Part shown: positions 13,723-21,974 of the stretch, piece by piece
How positions within the stretch are numbered: position 1 is the first letter of the stretch
How the letters are laid out: each line of letters opens with the position of its first letter
Assembly: GCF_001650635.1 (NCBI RefSeq)
Contig: NZ_LWQU01000135.1
Coordinates: 1-39,359 of the forward strand
Source: Magnetospirillum moscoviense
GTDB taxonomy: Bacteria; Pseudomonadota; Alphaproteobacteria; Rhodospirillales; Magnetospirillaceae
Reading direction: 5' to 3'
DNA length: 39,359 bases
Position numbers and translations under genes: made by a program
The notes under the pieces: generated by a model
The model's input: the letters and a program-made list of their open reading frames with translations, nothing else
Database searches by the model: none
What the model was told of the DNA's origin: nothing

Positions 13723-15363
13723 TCACCCCCAGCGTTCGCCCGGATCGGGGGCATCGACCTTCAGCGGGCGATTGAGCAAGGCGTCGCGGTCGATGCCGTC
13801 GGCATTGGTGGGCAGGCTGTCGACGAACTCGATCCGGCGCGGCACCTCGTGGATGGCGCGGCGGGTGGCGATAAAGGCCTGCAGCCGGCGGGCCAGGTCG
13901 ATGTCGGGTCCATGGCCGGGGCCGGGCACCACGAAGGCCTTCAACTCGCCGCTGGGCAACTGGACAATTGCGGCGGCGGCGATGCCGGGATGCCAGATCA
14001 GCGCCGCCTCGACCTCTTCCAGGGCGACCGGCAGGTCGTCGATCATCGCCACGCCGTCATCCGGCTTGACCTCGTCGGGCCAGACATAGCCGTCCAGGTC
14101 ACGGCTGCCGATCATGCCGTCCGGCTGCCAGCCCGACGGCAGCGCGGTGCCGACCCAGCCCTCGCCGGTCCAGCGGCCCAGGCAGGCCCCGGGCGATCCG
14201 GGCGAGGCTGCCAGCAATCCGCGTTCGCCGGCCGGCAGCGGGCGGCCGCTGGCATCGACCGCCTCGACGGTGATGCCGGGCGCGGCGCGGCCGGGCGAGC
14301 CGGCCAGGCGTTCCATCACCGGATGGCCGTTGGCGATGGTGGCCCCGGTCAGCACCGTCCCGAAAATGTCGTTGGGCGCCACCCCGAACCGCTCGGCCGC
14401 CTTTTGGCGCAAGGCTTCGTCCAAGGGTTCCGGGCCAGACGCCAGCGCCCGCAGGTTGGGGCTGGGATTGGAATTGGTGGCATTGGTCAGGCGCCGCAGA
14501 TGGGCGGGCGGAATCCACGCCGCCCGCACGCCGTGGCGGCCGATGGCGGCCAACTGGCGGGTGGGGTCGGTCTCGGTCAGGGCGATCACGGTCATGCCGT
14601 GATGCCAGGCCGGCAGGATGCCCCAGATCAGGGCCTCGAAGCTCATCCAATCGGCCGGGGTCCAGAAGATGTCGCCGACCTGGGGGAAGAAGCCCAGGGC
14701 GAACTCGACCGGCGGCAGACTGCCCGGCAGGGTGCGGTGGGCGTGCAAGATGCCCGGCGGCCGGCCCATGGCGTCGGCGGGATAGAACAGGAAGGCCGGC
14801 GCGTCGGCCCCGGTGACCTGCGGCGGGAAGGCATCGGGCGCGGCCTCCAGCGCCTGCCACAGATCCTCGGTGCCGGCGACCGGGTCGCTCGCCACCAGGA
14901 TCGCGGTCAGATTGGGGGCGCCATCGCGGCCGGCCAGCAGGCGCGGCGCCACCGAGGCGGCGACAATGGCCGCGTGCGCGCCGGAATCGGCCAGACGCCA
15001 GGCCAGCGGGATCTCGCCCAGGGTGCAGGGAGCCGGCACCGCCACCGCCCCCATCTTCAGCACCGCCAGAATGGCGATGGCCGCCTCGATCGACGGCGGC
15101 AACGAGATCAGCACCCGCTCGCCGGCGATCACGCCGTGCGCCGCCAGCACGTTGGCCAGCCGGTTCGACAACAGCCGCAGCATGTGGAAGGTGGCGCGCT
15201 CGACGGTGCCGTCGGCCGCCTCGACCGCCAGGGCGGTTCGGTGGCCGTCGGCCCCGGCCATGGTCTGGCGGTCGCAGACGTCGAAGGCCAGGTTGTAAAG
15301 CCCGGGGATGCGCCAGCGAAAGGTCCGGCAGGCTTCCTCGTAGGAACGGGCGGATTTCAGCAT
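13723..15363 (-). CDS. AMP-binding (acyl-CoA synthetase-like) protein with degenerate catalytic motifs
   Basis: A 546-residue protein with the overall fold order of acetyl/acyl-CoA synthetases: 'LLSNRLANVLAAHGVIAGER', 'AILAVLKMGAVAVP', 'GDIFWTPADWMSFEALIWGI', 'GLLAASPGSPGACLGRWTGE'. The diagnostic catalytic motifs are altered. The ATP loop (usually YTSGTTGxPKG) reads FYPADAMGRPPG (193-204). The TGD/GR-D region reads SRDLDGYVWPDEVKPDDG. The C-terminal lysine motif (P-K-x-x-x-GK) reads PTNADGIDRDALL. Adenylation activity is therefore doubtful. The ATG at 15363, before SARSYEEACRTFRW, is 5 bases after the upstream gene's stop, implying an operon with the GH114-like gene. Confidence 0.75.
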   Translation of the reverse strand: MLKSARSYEEACRTFRWRIPGLYNLAFDVCDRQTMAGADGHRTALAVEAADGTVERATFHMLRLLSNRLANVLAAHGVIAGERVLISLPPSIEAAIAILAVLKMGAVAVPAPCTLGEIPLAWRLADSGAHAAIVAASVAPRLLAGRDGAPNLTAILVASDPVAGTEDLWQALEAAPDAFPPQVTGADAPAFLFYPADAMGRPPGILHAHRTLPGSLPPVEFALGFFPQVGDIFWTPADWMSFEALIWGILPAWHHGMTVIALTETDPTRQLAAIGRHGVRAAWIPPAHLRRLTNATNSNPSPNLRALASGPEPLDEALRQKAAERFGVAPNDIFGTVLTGATIANGHPVMERLAGSPGRAAPGITVEAVDASGRPLPAGERGLLAASPGSPGACLGRWTGEGWVGTALPSGWQPDGMIGSRDLDGYVWPDEVKPDDGVAMIDDLPVALEEVEAALIWHPGIAAAAIVQLPSGELKAFVVPGPGHGPDIDLARRLQAFIATRRAIHEVPRRIEFVDSLPTNADGIDRDALLNRPLKVDAPDPGERWG

Positions 15364-15368
15364 CGGTG

Positions 15369-16589
15369 TCAGTCCAGCGGCATCAGCTCTTCGAACCACA
15401 GATAGGTGTCGGTCTCGGTGAACACGATGCCGTCGAAGCCGGCATCCATGATGCCGGTGGCGATCTTGCCCAACTGGGCCTTCCATTCCGGGTTGGCGAG
15501 GTCGGTGATGAACTGGCCGGGCACGTCGCTGTCGGGGGCGAACAGGAAGGGCGGGCTGCCGGCCCCCCAGCCCTTCTGCCAGTACCAGCGGCTATCCTGG
15601 GTCTTGCCCAGCGGCAGCGCCGCCAGCACCAGGCGCGGCGAGCCCAAGGCCTTGAATTTCAGCTTGGCGATGTCGGCAGGCGTCAGCCCGTCCCAGCCGC
15701 GATGGGCGACATCGACCACCACGATGTCGTAATTGGTCTTTTGCAGCGCCATCACCCATTCGGCCCGGCTGGCGAAGGAATCGGCGTTCAGCATCGGCAG
15801 CCAGGTGCGCACCGCCGAGACCGAGCGGATCGGTTCGGCGTTTTCGTGGTTCGGCCGGGTCTTGGGCAGATGGCCGGTGGTCGGGTTGTCGGCGTCGGCG
15901 AAGGTCAGCACGCGGTCGCGGTCGGCGGCCCGCATGGCGGCGTCGGCATCCTTCGGGGTCTTGCAATCTTCCAGGCTGAACAGGCGACGCCCGGCATCGC
16001 GGGCGGCGTCGATGGCATAGATCATGCGGCGCTGGCGTTCGATCTTCTCGGATTCGCGCTTGATCTCGGCGGCGCGGCGCAATTCCTCCTTGGGGTCGAT
16101 CGAGAACGGCCCCAGGGGCTGCGGCACCGGCGGGCGCTGGATGCCGCGCGCACGTTCCTCGGCCAGGACGCGGTCAAGCTCGCGACGGTCCTTGATGGCC
16201 TCGGCCAGCGGCTTGCCGAAGGCGAAGGTGCTGCAATAAAGGCCATCGACCACCAGACCGTCGATCACCTTCATATAGGGGCGATAGACCGTACCCAGCG
16301 GCAGGCGCTTCTCGAAATTGGTGCCGTAGGGGTCTTGCGCTTCCTCCCAGGCCGCCTCGCGCTCGCCCTTGACCAGCAGCTCGACGCCGCCCTTGACCAG
16401 GATCACCGCCTCTTTCTTGCGGGCCTTGGCGTAGCTGGCGATCTCGATGATCACGTCCCGCCACACTTCCCGATGGTTGGGAACGGCGGAAGCCGGCGGC
16501 GGGATCCAGTCGCGCGGCTTGTCCATCGCCATCGCCTGGGTGGCGGTCAACAGCAAGGCCAGCGCCAAGGGGGCGGAAAGGCGGGTCAT
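15369..16589 (-). CDS. Exported GH114/TM1410-like TIM-barrel protein, apparently circularly permuted
   Basis: A 406-residue protein with a signal peptide (1-21, ending TQAMA). The second half reads like the first half of the MJ1477/TM1410/GH114 fold: 'NYDIVVVDVAHRGWDGLTPA', 'LPLGKTQDSRWYW', 'NPEWKAQLGKIATGIMDAGF' and 'DGIVFTETDTYLWFE'. The first half (38-205) reads like the usual second half of that fold: 'DVIIEIASYAKARKKEAVIL', 'YMKVIDGLVVDGLY', 'IYAIDAARDAG'. The halves are joined by a charged helix and a linker (about 165-270). The usual acidic pair in 'SIGEAE' is replaced by 'PLGKTQ'. AAGGAG lies 8 bases before the ATG. Known relatives act on polygalactosamine-type glycans; activity here is unproven. 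Confidence 0.65.
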   Translation of the reverse strand: MTRLSAPLALALLLTATQAMAMDKPRDWIPPPASAVPNHREVWRDVIIEIASYAKARKKEAVILVKGGVELLVKGEREAAWEEAQDPYGTNFEKRLPLGTVYRPYMKVIDGLVVDGLYCSTFAFGKPLAEAIKDRRELDRVLAEERARGIQRPPVPQPLGPFSIDPKEELRRAAEIKRESEKIERQRRMIYAIDAARDAGRRLFSLEDCKTPKDADAAMRAADRDRVLTFADADNPTTGHLPKTRPNHENAEPIRSVSAVRTWLPMLNADSFASRAEWVMALQKTNYDIVVVDVAHRGWDGLTPADIAKLKFKALGSPRLVLAALPLGKTQDSRWYWQKGWGAGSPPFLFAPDSDVPGQFITDLANPEWKAQLGKIATGIMDAGFDGIVFTETDTYLWFEELMPLD

Positions 16590-16617
16590 GACAGGGACTC
16601 CTTGCCGGCCGAGCAAC

Positions 16618-16650
16618 TCGACAATGGGATTGGTGGTGTGTATAATATAC
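16618..16650 (+). promoter_or_regulatory. hicAB promoter with overlapping palindromic operator
   Basis: TCGACA (16618-16623), 17 bases, and a perfect TATAAT (16641-16646) form a strong promoter. The -10 lies inside GTATAATATAC (16640-16650), an inverted repeat with 5-base arms. That fits autorepression by HicB, as known for HicAB systems. Confidence 0.6.
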
Positions 16651-16672
16651 TTATCGCCAGGGCGGGGGGCTG

Positions 16673-16870
16673 ATGGATAGTCGCGAGATCATTCGCAGGC
16701 TGGAACGAGACGGTTGGGTCGAGGTGGCGCGGCGCGGATCGCACGCGCAATTCAAGCATCCGACCAAGCCGGGGCGGGTGACGGTGCCCCATCCGAAGAA
16801 GGACATGGCGCCGGGGACCTTGCGCAGTATCGAACGCCAAGCCGGTATCCGGTTGGAAGAGAAAGGGTAG
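16673..16870 (+). CDS. hicA: HicA-family mRNA interferase toxin
   Basis: A 65-residue protein with the compact dsRBD-like HicA fold. 'REIIRRLERDGWVEVARRGS' is followed by the catalytic His in GSH (H24), then 'FKHPTKPGRVTVPHPKKDMA' and 'GTLRSIERQAGI'. HicA cleaves mRNA independently of the ribosome or in association with it, and is inhibited by HicB. GGGGGG lies 3 bases before the ATG. The toxin gene precedes the antitoxin by 3 bases, the usual order for this family. All expected motifs are present, so the toxin looks intact. Confidence 0.92.
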   Translation: MDSREIIRRLERDGWVEVARRGSHAQFKHPTKPGRVTVPHPKKDMAPGTLRSIERQAGIRLEEKG

Positions 16871-16873
16871 GCG

Positions 16874-17254
16874 ATGGAACGCTCTTATTTCGCGGTGGTC
16901 GAGGCGAGCGCGTCGGGTGACATCGGCGTATGGTTCCCCGATTTTTCCGGCTGCGTGACTGCCGGCGGCAGCTATTCCGAGGCGCTGCTCAACGCCCGCG
17001 AGGCGCTTCAGTTTCATGTCGATGGCATGGTCGAGGACGGGGAAGCGATCCCGGAGCCGACGCCGTTCGAGAACCTGCCTGCCGACCGGGGACATTTGGC
17101 CGTGGCCCTGGTTTCCGTCAGCCTGCAAAGCCGTTCCAAGCGAATCAACATCACCATGGATGAAGCCCTGCTGGCCTTGATCGAAGCCCGCACCAACAAT
17201 GTCTCTGGTTTCTTGGCGGAAGCGGCGCGCGATCGTCTGGCGTCGCTGCGCTGA
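16874..17254 (+). CDS. hicB: HicB-family antitoxin
   Basis: A 126-residue protein. The N-terminal partial RNase-H-like domain is clear: 'YFAVVEASASGDIGVWFPDF', 'GCVTAGGSYSEALLNAREAL' and 'PEPTPFENL'. The C-terminal part ('SKRINITMDEALLALIEART') looks like a ribbon-helix-helix DNA-binding domain, a known HicB variant. It would neutralise HicA and repress the operon, perhaps at the palindrome over the -10 box. It is 14 bases from the convergent oxidoreductase gene, leaving no room for a strong terminator. Confidence 0.92.
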   Translation: MERSYFAVVEASASGDIGVWFPDFSGCVTAGGSYSEALLNAREALQFHVDGMVEDGEAIPEPTPFENLPADRGHLAVALVSVSLQSRSKRINITMDEALLALIEARTNNVSGFLAEAARDRLASLR

Positions 17255-17268
17255 CCAGGCGGGGCGGG

Positions 17269-18360
17269 TCATCCGATCATCTCCTTGACCAGTTCGGCCA
17301 AAGCCAGGCACGAGGTCAGGCCGGGCGATTCGATGCCGTAAAGCGCCACCACGCCCGGGAGCCGGTGTTGGGCTGGGCCGTGCACGGCGAAGTCGGCGGC
17401 CGGCTCGTCGGGCGCGTTGATCTTGGGGCGGATGCCGGCATAGGCCGGCTCCAGCGCGCCGTCGGGCAAGTCCGGCCAATAACGGCGGATGGCGTCGTAA
17501 AATGAATCGGCGCGCGACGGCAGGACCCGGTAATCCTCGGCCTCGACCCACTCGACGTCGGGGCCGAAACGGCCGCGCCCGGCCAGATCCAGGGTGTAGT
17601 GCACCCCCAGCCCGGCGGCCACCGGCACCGGATAGACCAGCCGCGAGAACGGCATCTTGCCGGTCAGGGTGAAGTAATTGCCCTTGCACAGATAATCGCG
17701 CGGCACAGCAGCCAATCCCAGCGAGCGGGCGACCGGACAAGACGACAGGCCGGCGGCGATCACCACGCTTTTGGCCAACAATTCCGTCGGCTCGGCGCCG
17801 CCGATCTGCAGCAAGGTGGCGTCGTTTTCGGCACGGCCGCCGGTCACCGGGGCATTGAGTGCCAGGACCGCGCCGTGTTCTTCCGCCTCGCCCTGCAGGG
17901 CCAGCATCAGGCCGTGGGTGTCGATGATGCCGGTATCGGCCGAGAACAAAGCCTTGGTGCAGCGAAGAGAGGGCTCCATCGCCATGGCCTCGGCGGCGGG
18001 GATGGGGGCCAGGCCGTGACAGCCATTGACCTTGGCGCGGGCGAGGATGTCGTCCAGCTTGGCGGCCTCGGCCCCTTCGGTGGCGACGATCAGCTTGCCG
18101 GTCATGCGGAAATCGATTCCGTGGACCGCGGCGAAATCGCGCAGCAGGCGGTTGCCGGCCACGCACAGGCGCGCCTTCAGGCTGCCGGCCGGGTAATACA
18201 TGCCGGCATGGATGACCTCGGAATTGCGCGAAGAGATGCCGCCGCCGATGGCCGGGCCTGCTTCCAGCACCACCACCTCGCGGCCGGAAGCCGCCAGCGC
18301 GCGGGCGCAAGCCAGCCCGACCACACCGGCCCCGATCACCGCACAATCGATGCGTTCCAC
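17269..18360 (-). CDS. FAD-dependent oxidoreductase, L-2-hydroxyglutarate oxidase (LhgO)-like
   Basis: A 363-residue DAO-family flavoprotein. The FAD-binding Rossmann motif is [17 protein letters not shown] near the start, followed by '[20 protein letters not shown]' and '[18 protein letters not shown]', the latter characteristic of LhgO/YgaF-like enzymes. Other matches are '[20 protein letters not shown]' and '[20 protein letters not shown]'. It probably oxidises L-2-hydroxyglutarate or a similar 2-hydroxyacid and passes electrons to quinone. I chose the GTG at 18360 because the Rossmann motif begins a few residues later; an upstream ATG at 18414 adds an unlikely leader. It stands alone on the minus strand, divergent from the molybdoenzyme gene. 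Confidence 0.85.
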   Translation of the reverse strand: MERIDCAVIGAGVVGLACARALAASGREVVVLEAGPAIGGGISSRNSEVIHAGMYYPAGSLKARLCVAGNRLLRDFAAVHGIDFRMTGKLIVATEGAEAAKLDDILARAKVNGCHGLAPIPAAEAMAMEPSLRCTKALFSADTGIIDTHGLMLALQGEAEEHGAVLALNAPVTGGRAENDATLLQIGGAEPTELLAKSVVIAAGLSSCPVARSLGLAAVPRDYLCKGNYFTLTGKMPFSRLVYPVPVAAGLGVHYTLDLAGRGRFGPDVEWVEAEDYRVLPSRADSFYDAIRRYWPDLPDGALEPAYAGIRPKINAPDEPAADFAVHGPAQHRLPGVVALYGIESPGLTSCLALAELVKEMIG

Positions 18361-18471
18361 CAACCCCTGTCCCCGAATTCGGTTGTCGCCTCTAGATTTG
18401 GCGGAGCATAGCATCCAGCCGGCCCTTGCGGAAGTTGCCGGATGGCCGGGCTGCGGCTACATTCTTGTCCC

Positions 18472-20526
18472 ATGAACCAAGCCAACCTTGCGCCCTCTGT
18501 CTGTCCCCACGATTGCCCGTCCGCCTGCGGCCTGATGGTCGAGCGCCTGGCCGACGGCCGCATCGGGCGGGTGCATGGCGCCAAGATGCCTTATATCGAG
18601 GGGGTGATCTGCGCCAAGGTCGCCCGCTATGCCGAGCGGGTTCATCACCCCGACCGCGTCACCACGCCGTTGCGCCGGGTCGGGCCGAAGGGGGCAGGCG
18701 CCTTTGCGCCGATCGGCTGGGACGAGGCGCTGGACGAGATCGCCGATCGCTTCCGCCAGGCCGCCGCGCAGAACGGCGCCGAAAGCGTGTGGCCCTATTT
18801 CTATGCCGGCACCATGGGGCTGGTGCAGCAAAACGCGCTCAATCGGCTGCGCCGGGCCATGGGCTATTCCGGCCAGGCCAAGACCATCTGCGCCAGCGCC
18901 GCCGGGGCCGGATGGATGGCCGGGGTGGGGGCCAAGTGGGGCGTCGATGCCCGCGAGATGGCCGAAAGCGACCTGATCGTCATCTGGGGCGCCAATCCGG
19001 TCGCCACCCAGGTCCATCTGATGGGACTGATCAACCAGGCCCGCAAGCAACTCGGCGCCAAGTTGGTGGTGATCGATCCCTATCGTTCGGGCACAGCCGA
19101 AAAGGCCGACACCCACCTGATGCTGCGGCCCGGCACCGACGGCGCGCTGGCGGTGGCGGTGATGCATGTGCTGTTCAGGGAAGGCCTGGTCGATCGCGGC
19201 TATGTCGAGCGCTATACCGAGGGCGCCGACCGGCTGGAAGCCCACGTCGCCACCCGCACGCCGGCCTGGGCCGCCGCCATCACCGGCCTGAGCGAAGCCG
19301 AAATCGAGGCCTTCGCCCGCGCCTACGGCACCACCAAACGCTCGTTGATCCGCCTGGGCTATGGCATGAGCCGATCGCGCAACGGCGCCGTCAACCTTCA
19401 TGCCGCCAGTTGCCTGCCGGCCTTGACCGGGGCGTGGGAAGTGACCGGCGGCGGCGCGATCCAAAGCGCGTCGGGGGGCTTTGCCATCGAACGCACCCTG
19501 ATCGACGCCGCCGATCTGCCCGAGCCCAAGGTCCGCACCCTGGACATGAGCCGGATCGGCGCGGTGCTGGATGGCGACCCGGGCGCCCTGGCCGGCGGGC
19601 CGCAGGTCGCCGCCATGCTGGTGCAATCGACCAATCCGGCGACGGTGGCGCCCGAGACGGACCGGGTGTGGCGCGGCCTGGCCCGCGACGATCTGTTCGT
19701 GGCGGTGCACGAGCAGGCCATGACCCAGACCGCCCGCTTCGCCGACATCGTGCTGCCGGCCACCACCTTCCTGGAACATGCCGACCTTTACACCTCGTAT
19801 GGCCACAGCTTCCTGCAGGTGGCGCGCCCGGTGATCGATCCGGTCGGCCAGGCCCGCTCCAATCACTGGGTGGTCGGCCAGTTGGCCCAAAGGCTGGGCG
19901 CCGTCCATCCCAGCTTCGCCATGGATGACGAGGCGATGGTGGCGGGCATCCTGGCCGCGTCCGGCCTGCCCGATATCGATGCCATTCTGGCGGCCGGCTG
20001 GCATGATTGCACGCCGTCCTTCGACCGCGCCCATTTCCTGACCGGGTTCGGCCATGGCGGGCGGTTCCGCTTCGCCCCCAACTGGGCGGCGATCGGCCCA
20101 GACCACGCCCGCCTGCCGGCGCTGCCCGACCATGCCGCCCTGACCGAGGCGACCGATGCCCTTCATCCGTTCCGGCTGATCACGCCGCCGTCGCGCCATT
20201 TCCTGAATTCCACCTTCGCCGACACCGCCAGCTCGCAAAAGCTGGCCGGCCGGCCCACCGTTTTGATCCACGCCCAGGATTGCCGGCGCCTTCGGCTGGC
20301 CGACGGTCAATTGGCCCGGCTGGGGAACCAGCGCGGCTCGGTGGTGGCGCATGTGGCGGTCACCGAGGCAATCGCGCCCGGCACCGTCGCCGTCGAAGGC
20401 ATCTGGCGCGACGAATCCTTCGTCGAGGGGATCGGCATCAATCGCCTGGTCGGGGGTGATCCGATCCCGCCGGCCGGGGGGGCGGCATTCCACGACACGG
20501 CGATCTGGGTAAGGGGAGAAGCATGA
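18472..20526 (+). CDS. Molybdopterin-dependent oxidoreductase (DMSO reductase family), cytoplasmic
   Basis: A 684-residue protein. Four cysteines near the N-terminus (VCPHDCPSACGL and GVICAK) should hold a 4Fe-4S cluster. The molybdopterin-binding core follows: 'VWPYFYAGTMGLVQQNALNR', 'DLIVIWGANPVATQVHL', 'VQSTNPATVAPE' and 'ADIVLPATTFLEHADLYTSY', with the C-terminal dinucleotide-binding domain at 'RHFLNSTFADTASS'. The metal-ligand region is 'TICASAAGAGW', where the ligand is not obvious. No Tat signal is seen, so it is probably cytoplasmic. The substrate is unknown and no electron-transfer subunit is adjacent. Its stop overlaps the mipZ start (ATGA). Confidence 0.88.
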   Translation: MNQANLAPSVCPHDCPSACGLMVERLADGRIGRVHGAKMPYIEGVICAKVARYAERVHHPDRVTTPLRRVGPKGAGAFAPIGWDEALDEIADRFRQAAAQNGAESVWPYFYAGTMGLVQQNALNRLRRAMGYSGQAKTICASAAGAGWMAGVGAKWGVDAREMAESDLIVIWGANPVATQVHLMGLINQARKQLGAKLVVIDPYRSGTAEKADTHLMLRPGTDGALAVAVMHVLFREGLVDRGYVERYTEGADRLEAHVATRTPAWAAAITGLSEAEIEAFARAYGTTKRSLIRLGYGMSRSRNGAVNLHAASCLPALTGAWEVTGGGAIQSASGGFAIERTLIDAADLPEPKVRTLDMSRIGAVLDGDPGALAGGPQVAAMLVQSTNPATVAPETDRVWRGLARDDLFVAVHEQAMTQTARFADIVLPATTFLEHADLYTSYGHSFLQVARPVIDPVGQARSNHWVVGQLAQRLGAVHPSFAMDDEAMVAGILAASGLPDIDAILAAGWHDCTPSFDRAHFLTGFGHGGRFRFAPNWAAIGPDHARLPALPDHAALTEATDALHPFRLITPPSRHFLNSTFADTASSQKLAGRPTVLIHAQDCRRLRLADGQLARLGNQRGSVVAHVAVTEAIAPGTVAVEGIWRDESFVEGIGINRLVGGDPIPPAGGAAFHDTAIWVRGEA

Positions 20527-21329
20527 GCAGGAAAGCCCATGTGGTGGTGGTCGGCAACGAGAAAGGCGGCACCGGCAAGTCGACGGTGTCGATGCACCTG
20601 ATCGTCGGCTTGTTGGGGCAGGGGCTGTCGGTCGGCTCGATCGATATCGACGCCCGTCAGGCGACGCTGTCGCGCTATATCCAGAACCGCAAGGGGCGCA
20701 AGGATGCCGCGACCCTGGGCTTGCGGGTGCCCGACCATGTGTCGCTGCCGCCGACCGCCGACCGCGAGGCCGACGAGAAGCGCCTGACCGAGGCGGTGCG
20801 CCTGCTGGGGGCGGTGCATGACGTGGTGGTGATCGACACTCCCGGTTCCGACCATTACCTGTCGCGGCTGGGCCATTCCTTCGCCGACACCCTGATCACC
20901 CCCTTGAACGATTCGCTGATCGATCTGGATGTCCTGGCCCGGGTCGATCCCGAAACCATGCGCATCCTGCGTCCCAGCCACTATTCCGAGATGGTGTGGG
21001 AAACCAAGAAAACCCGCGCCGTGCGCGGCGAAAAGGCGGTGGTCGATTGGATCGTGCTGCGCAACCGTCTGGCCCATCTTGACGCCCGCAACAAGCAGGC
21101 GATGGAAAAGCTGTTGGGCGATCTTTCCAAGCGCATCGGCTTTCGCGTCGCCCCCGGCCTGGGCGAGCGCGTCATCTACCGTTCGTTGTTCCTCGAGGGG
21201 CTGACGCTGTTGGATCTGCGCGAAGGTATTCCCGGATTCGAACTGAGCATGAGCAACATCGCCGCCCGTCAGGAACTCAGGAACCTGATGGAAGCGACCG
21301 GCCTTGCGAAACTCGCGAAAGCCGATTGA
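20523..21329 (+). CDS. mipZ: Division-plane positioning ATPase MipZ
   Basis: A 268-residue ParA/MinD-type ATPase. The deviant Walker A motif is NEKGGTGKST (12-21), followed by 'VGSIDIDARQATLSRYIQNR', 'DVVVIDTPGSDHYLSRLGHS' and 'ADTLITPLNDSLIDLDVLAR', which are characteristic of MipZ rather than ParA. In Caulobacter it forms a polar gradient with ParB and inhibits FtsZ away from midcell. The ATG overlaps the upstream molybdoenzyme stop by 4 bases, with GGGGAG 4 bases before it, so translation is probably coupled to an unrelated gene. Confidence 0.92.
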   Translation: MSRKAHVVVVGNEKGGTGKSTVSMHLIVGLLGQGLSVGSIDIDARQATLSRYIQNRKGRKDAATLGLRVPDHVSLPPTADREADEKRLTEAVRLLGAVHDVVVIDTPGSDHYLSRLGHSFADTLITPLNDSLIDLDVLARVDPETMRILRPSHYSEMVWETKKTRAVRGEKAVVDWIVLRNRLAHLDARNKQAMEKLLGDLSKRIGFRVAPGLGERVIYRSLFLEGLTLLDLREGIPGFELSMSNIAARQELRNLMEATGLAKLAKAD

Positions 21330-21493
21330 ACGCGAGGCCCGCCGGGACTACTCTGTCCAGCGCGGATAATCGACGCGACGTGGACGCGACACGGGTTAAC
21401 GGACTATCAATCGGTTCGCATTAGCGTTGCGCGGAAAGTGACGAAGATCAGCGCCCCGGGGGGGGCGAGACAGACGTTCAGGAGAAAGATCCC

Positions 21494-21835
21494 ATGTCCA
21501 ACGAAACCAACCTTTCGGTTGCCGAAGAGCAGGCCTTTCAATTGTCGCAGGCCGCCATCGGGCTGGACCAGGCTAAAGCCGCGCGCAGCGACCTCGGCCA
21601 CCTGGCCGCCGCCCTCGAGCGGAACCTCGAAGTGTGGGTGGCTCTGAAGACCATAGTGTCGACCAGCGACTGTCTGCTGCCCGACGCGGTGAAGGAAAAT
21701 CTGCGTCGCCTGGCCGAATTCGTCGCCGACCGCACCATGCAGGGCGTCGACAACATCGCCGACACCACCATCGACGCGCTGATCAACATCAACCTGCAAA
21801 TCTCGGAAGGCCTGCTGGAAGGCGCCAAGAAGTAG
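21494..21835 (+). CDS. Orphan FlaF-like protein
   Basis: A 113-residue soluble protein. The core 'AALERNLEVWVALKTIVSTS' is followed by 'LPDAVKENLRRLAEFVADRT' and a C-terminal 'DALININLQISEGL'. These align by eye with the FlaF at 33858-34223 ('NALKRNQKLWTLVQIEV', 'LPAPIRANLLDLSRFVDHQT', 'LIEIDREIAAGL'). FlaF proteins regulate flagellin synthesis together with FlbT. This copy lacks the usual N-terminal 'YERMQ' segment and is far from any flagellin gene, so its target may differ. GGAG lies 9 bases before the ATG, and a strong terminator follows. The family assignment is by eye. Confidence 0.55.
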   Translation: MSNETNLSVAEEQAFQLSQAAIGLDQAKAARSDLGHLAAALERNLEVWVALKTIVSTSDCLLPDAVKENLRRLAEFVADRTMQGVDNIADTTIDALININLQISEGLLEGAKK

Positions 21836-21859
21836 TTTTACAGGTCGATAGTTCCATTG

Positions 21860-21892
21860 AAAGGGTGCTTCGCCGGCGGCGAGGCACCCTTT
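21860..21892 (+). terminator. Rho-independent terminator after the FlaF-like gene
   Basis: A 15-pair stem (AAAGGGTGCTTCGCC pairing with GGCGAGGCACCCTTT, one G-T pair) with a 3-base loop ends in TTTT, 25 bases after the stop codon. It isolates the FlaF-like gene as its own transcript. Confidence 0.85.
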
Positions 21893-21974
21893 TCAGTTTG
21901 AATTTTGAAGATGACTTCCTGCTGGCTGTAAACTCGCCTATCATTCCTGGCGCCAAAGCGGGTCGGGGTCGCAA

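Noticed and set aside
18457-20493. 678-codon minus-strand open frame opposite the molybdoenzyme
   Set aside because: It has no family motifs, with Gly/Gln/His-rich composition. It is the complement of a clearly conserved gene.
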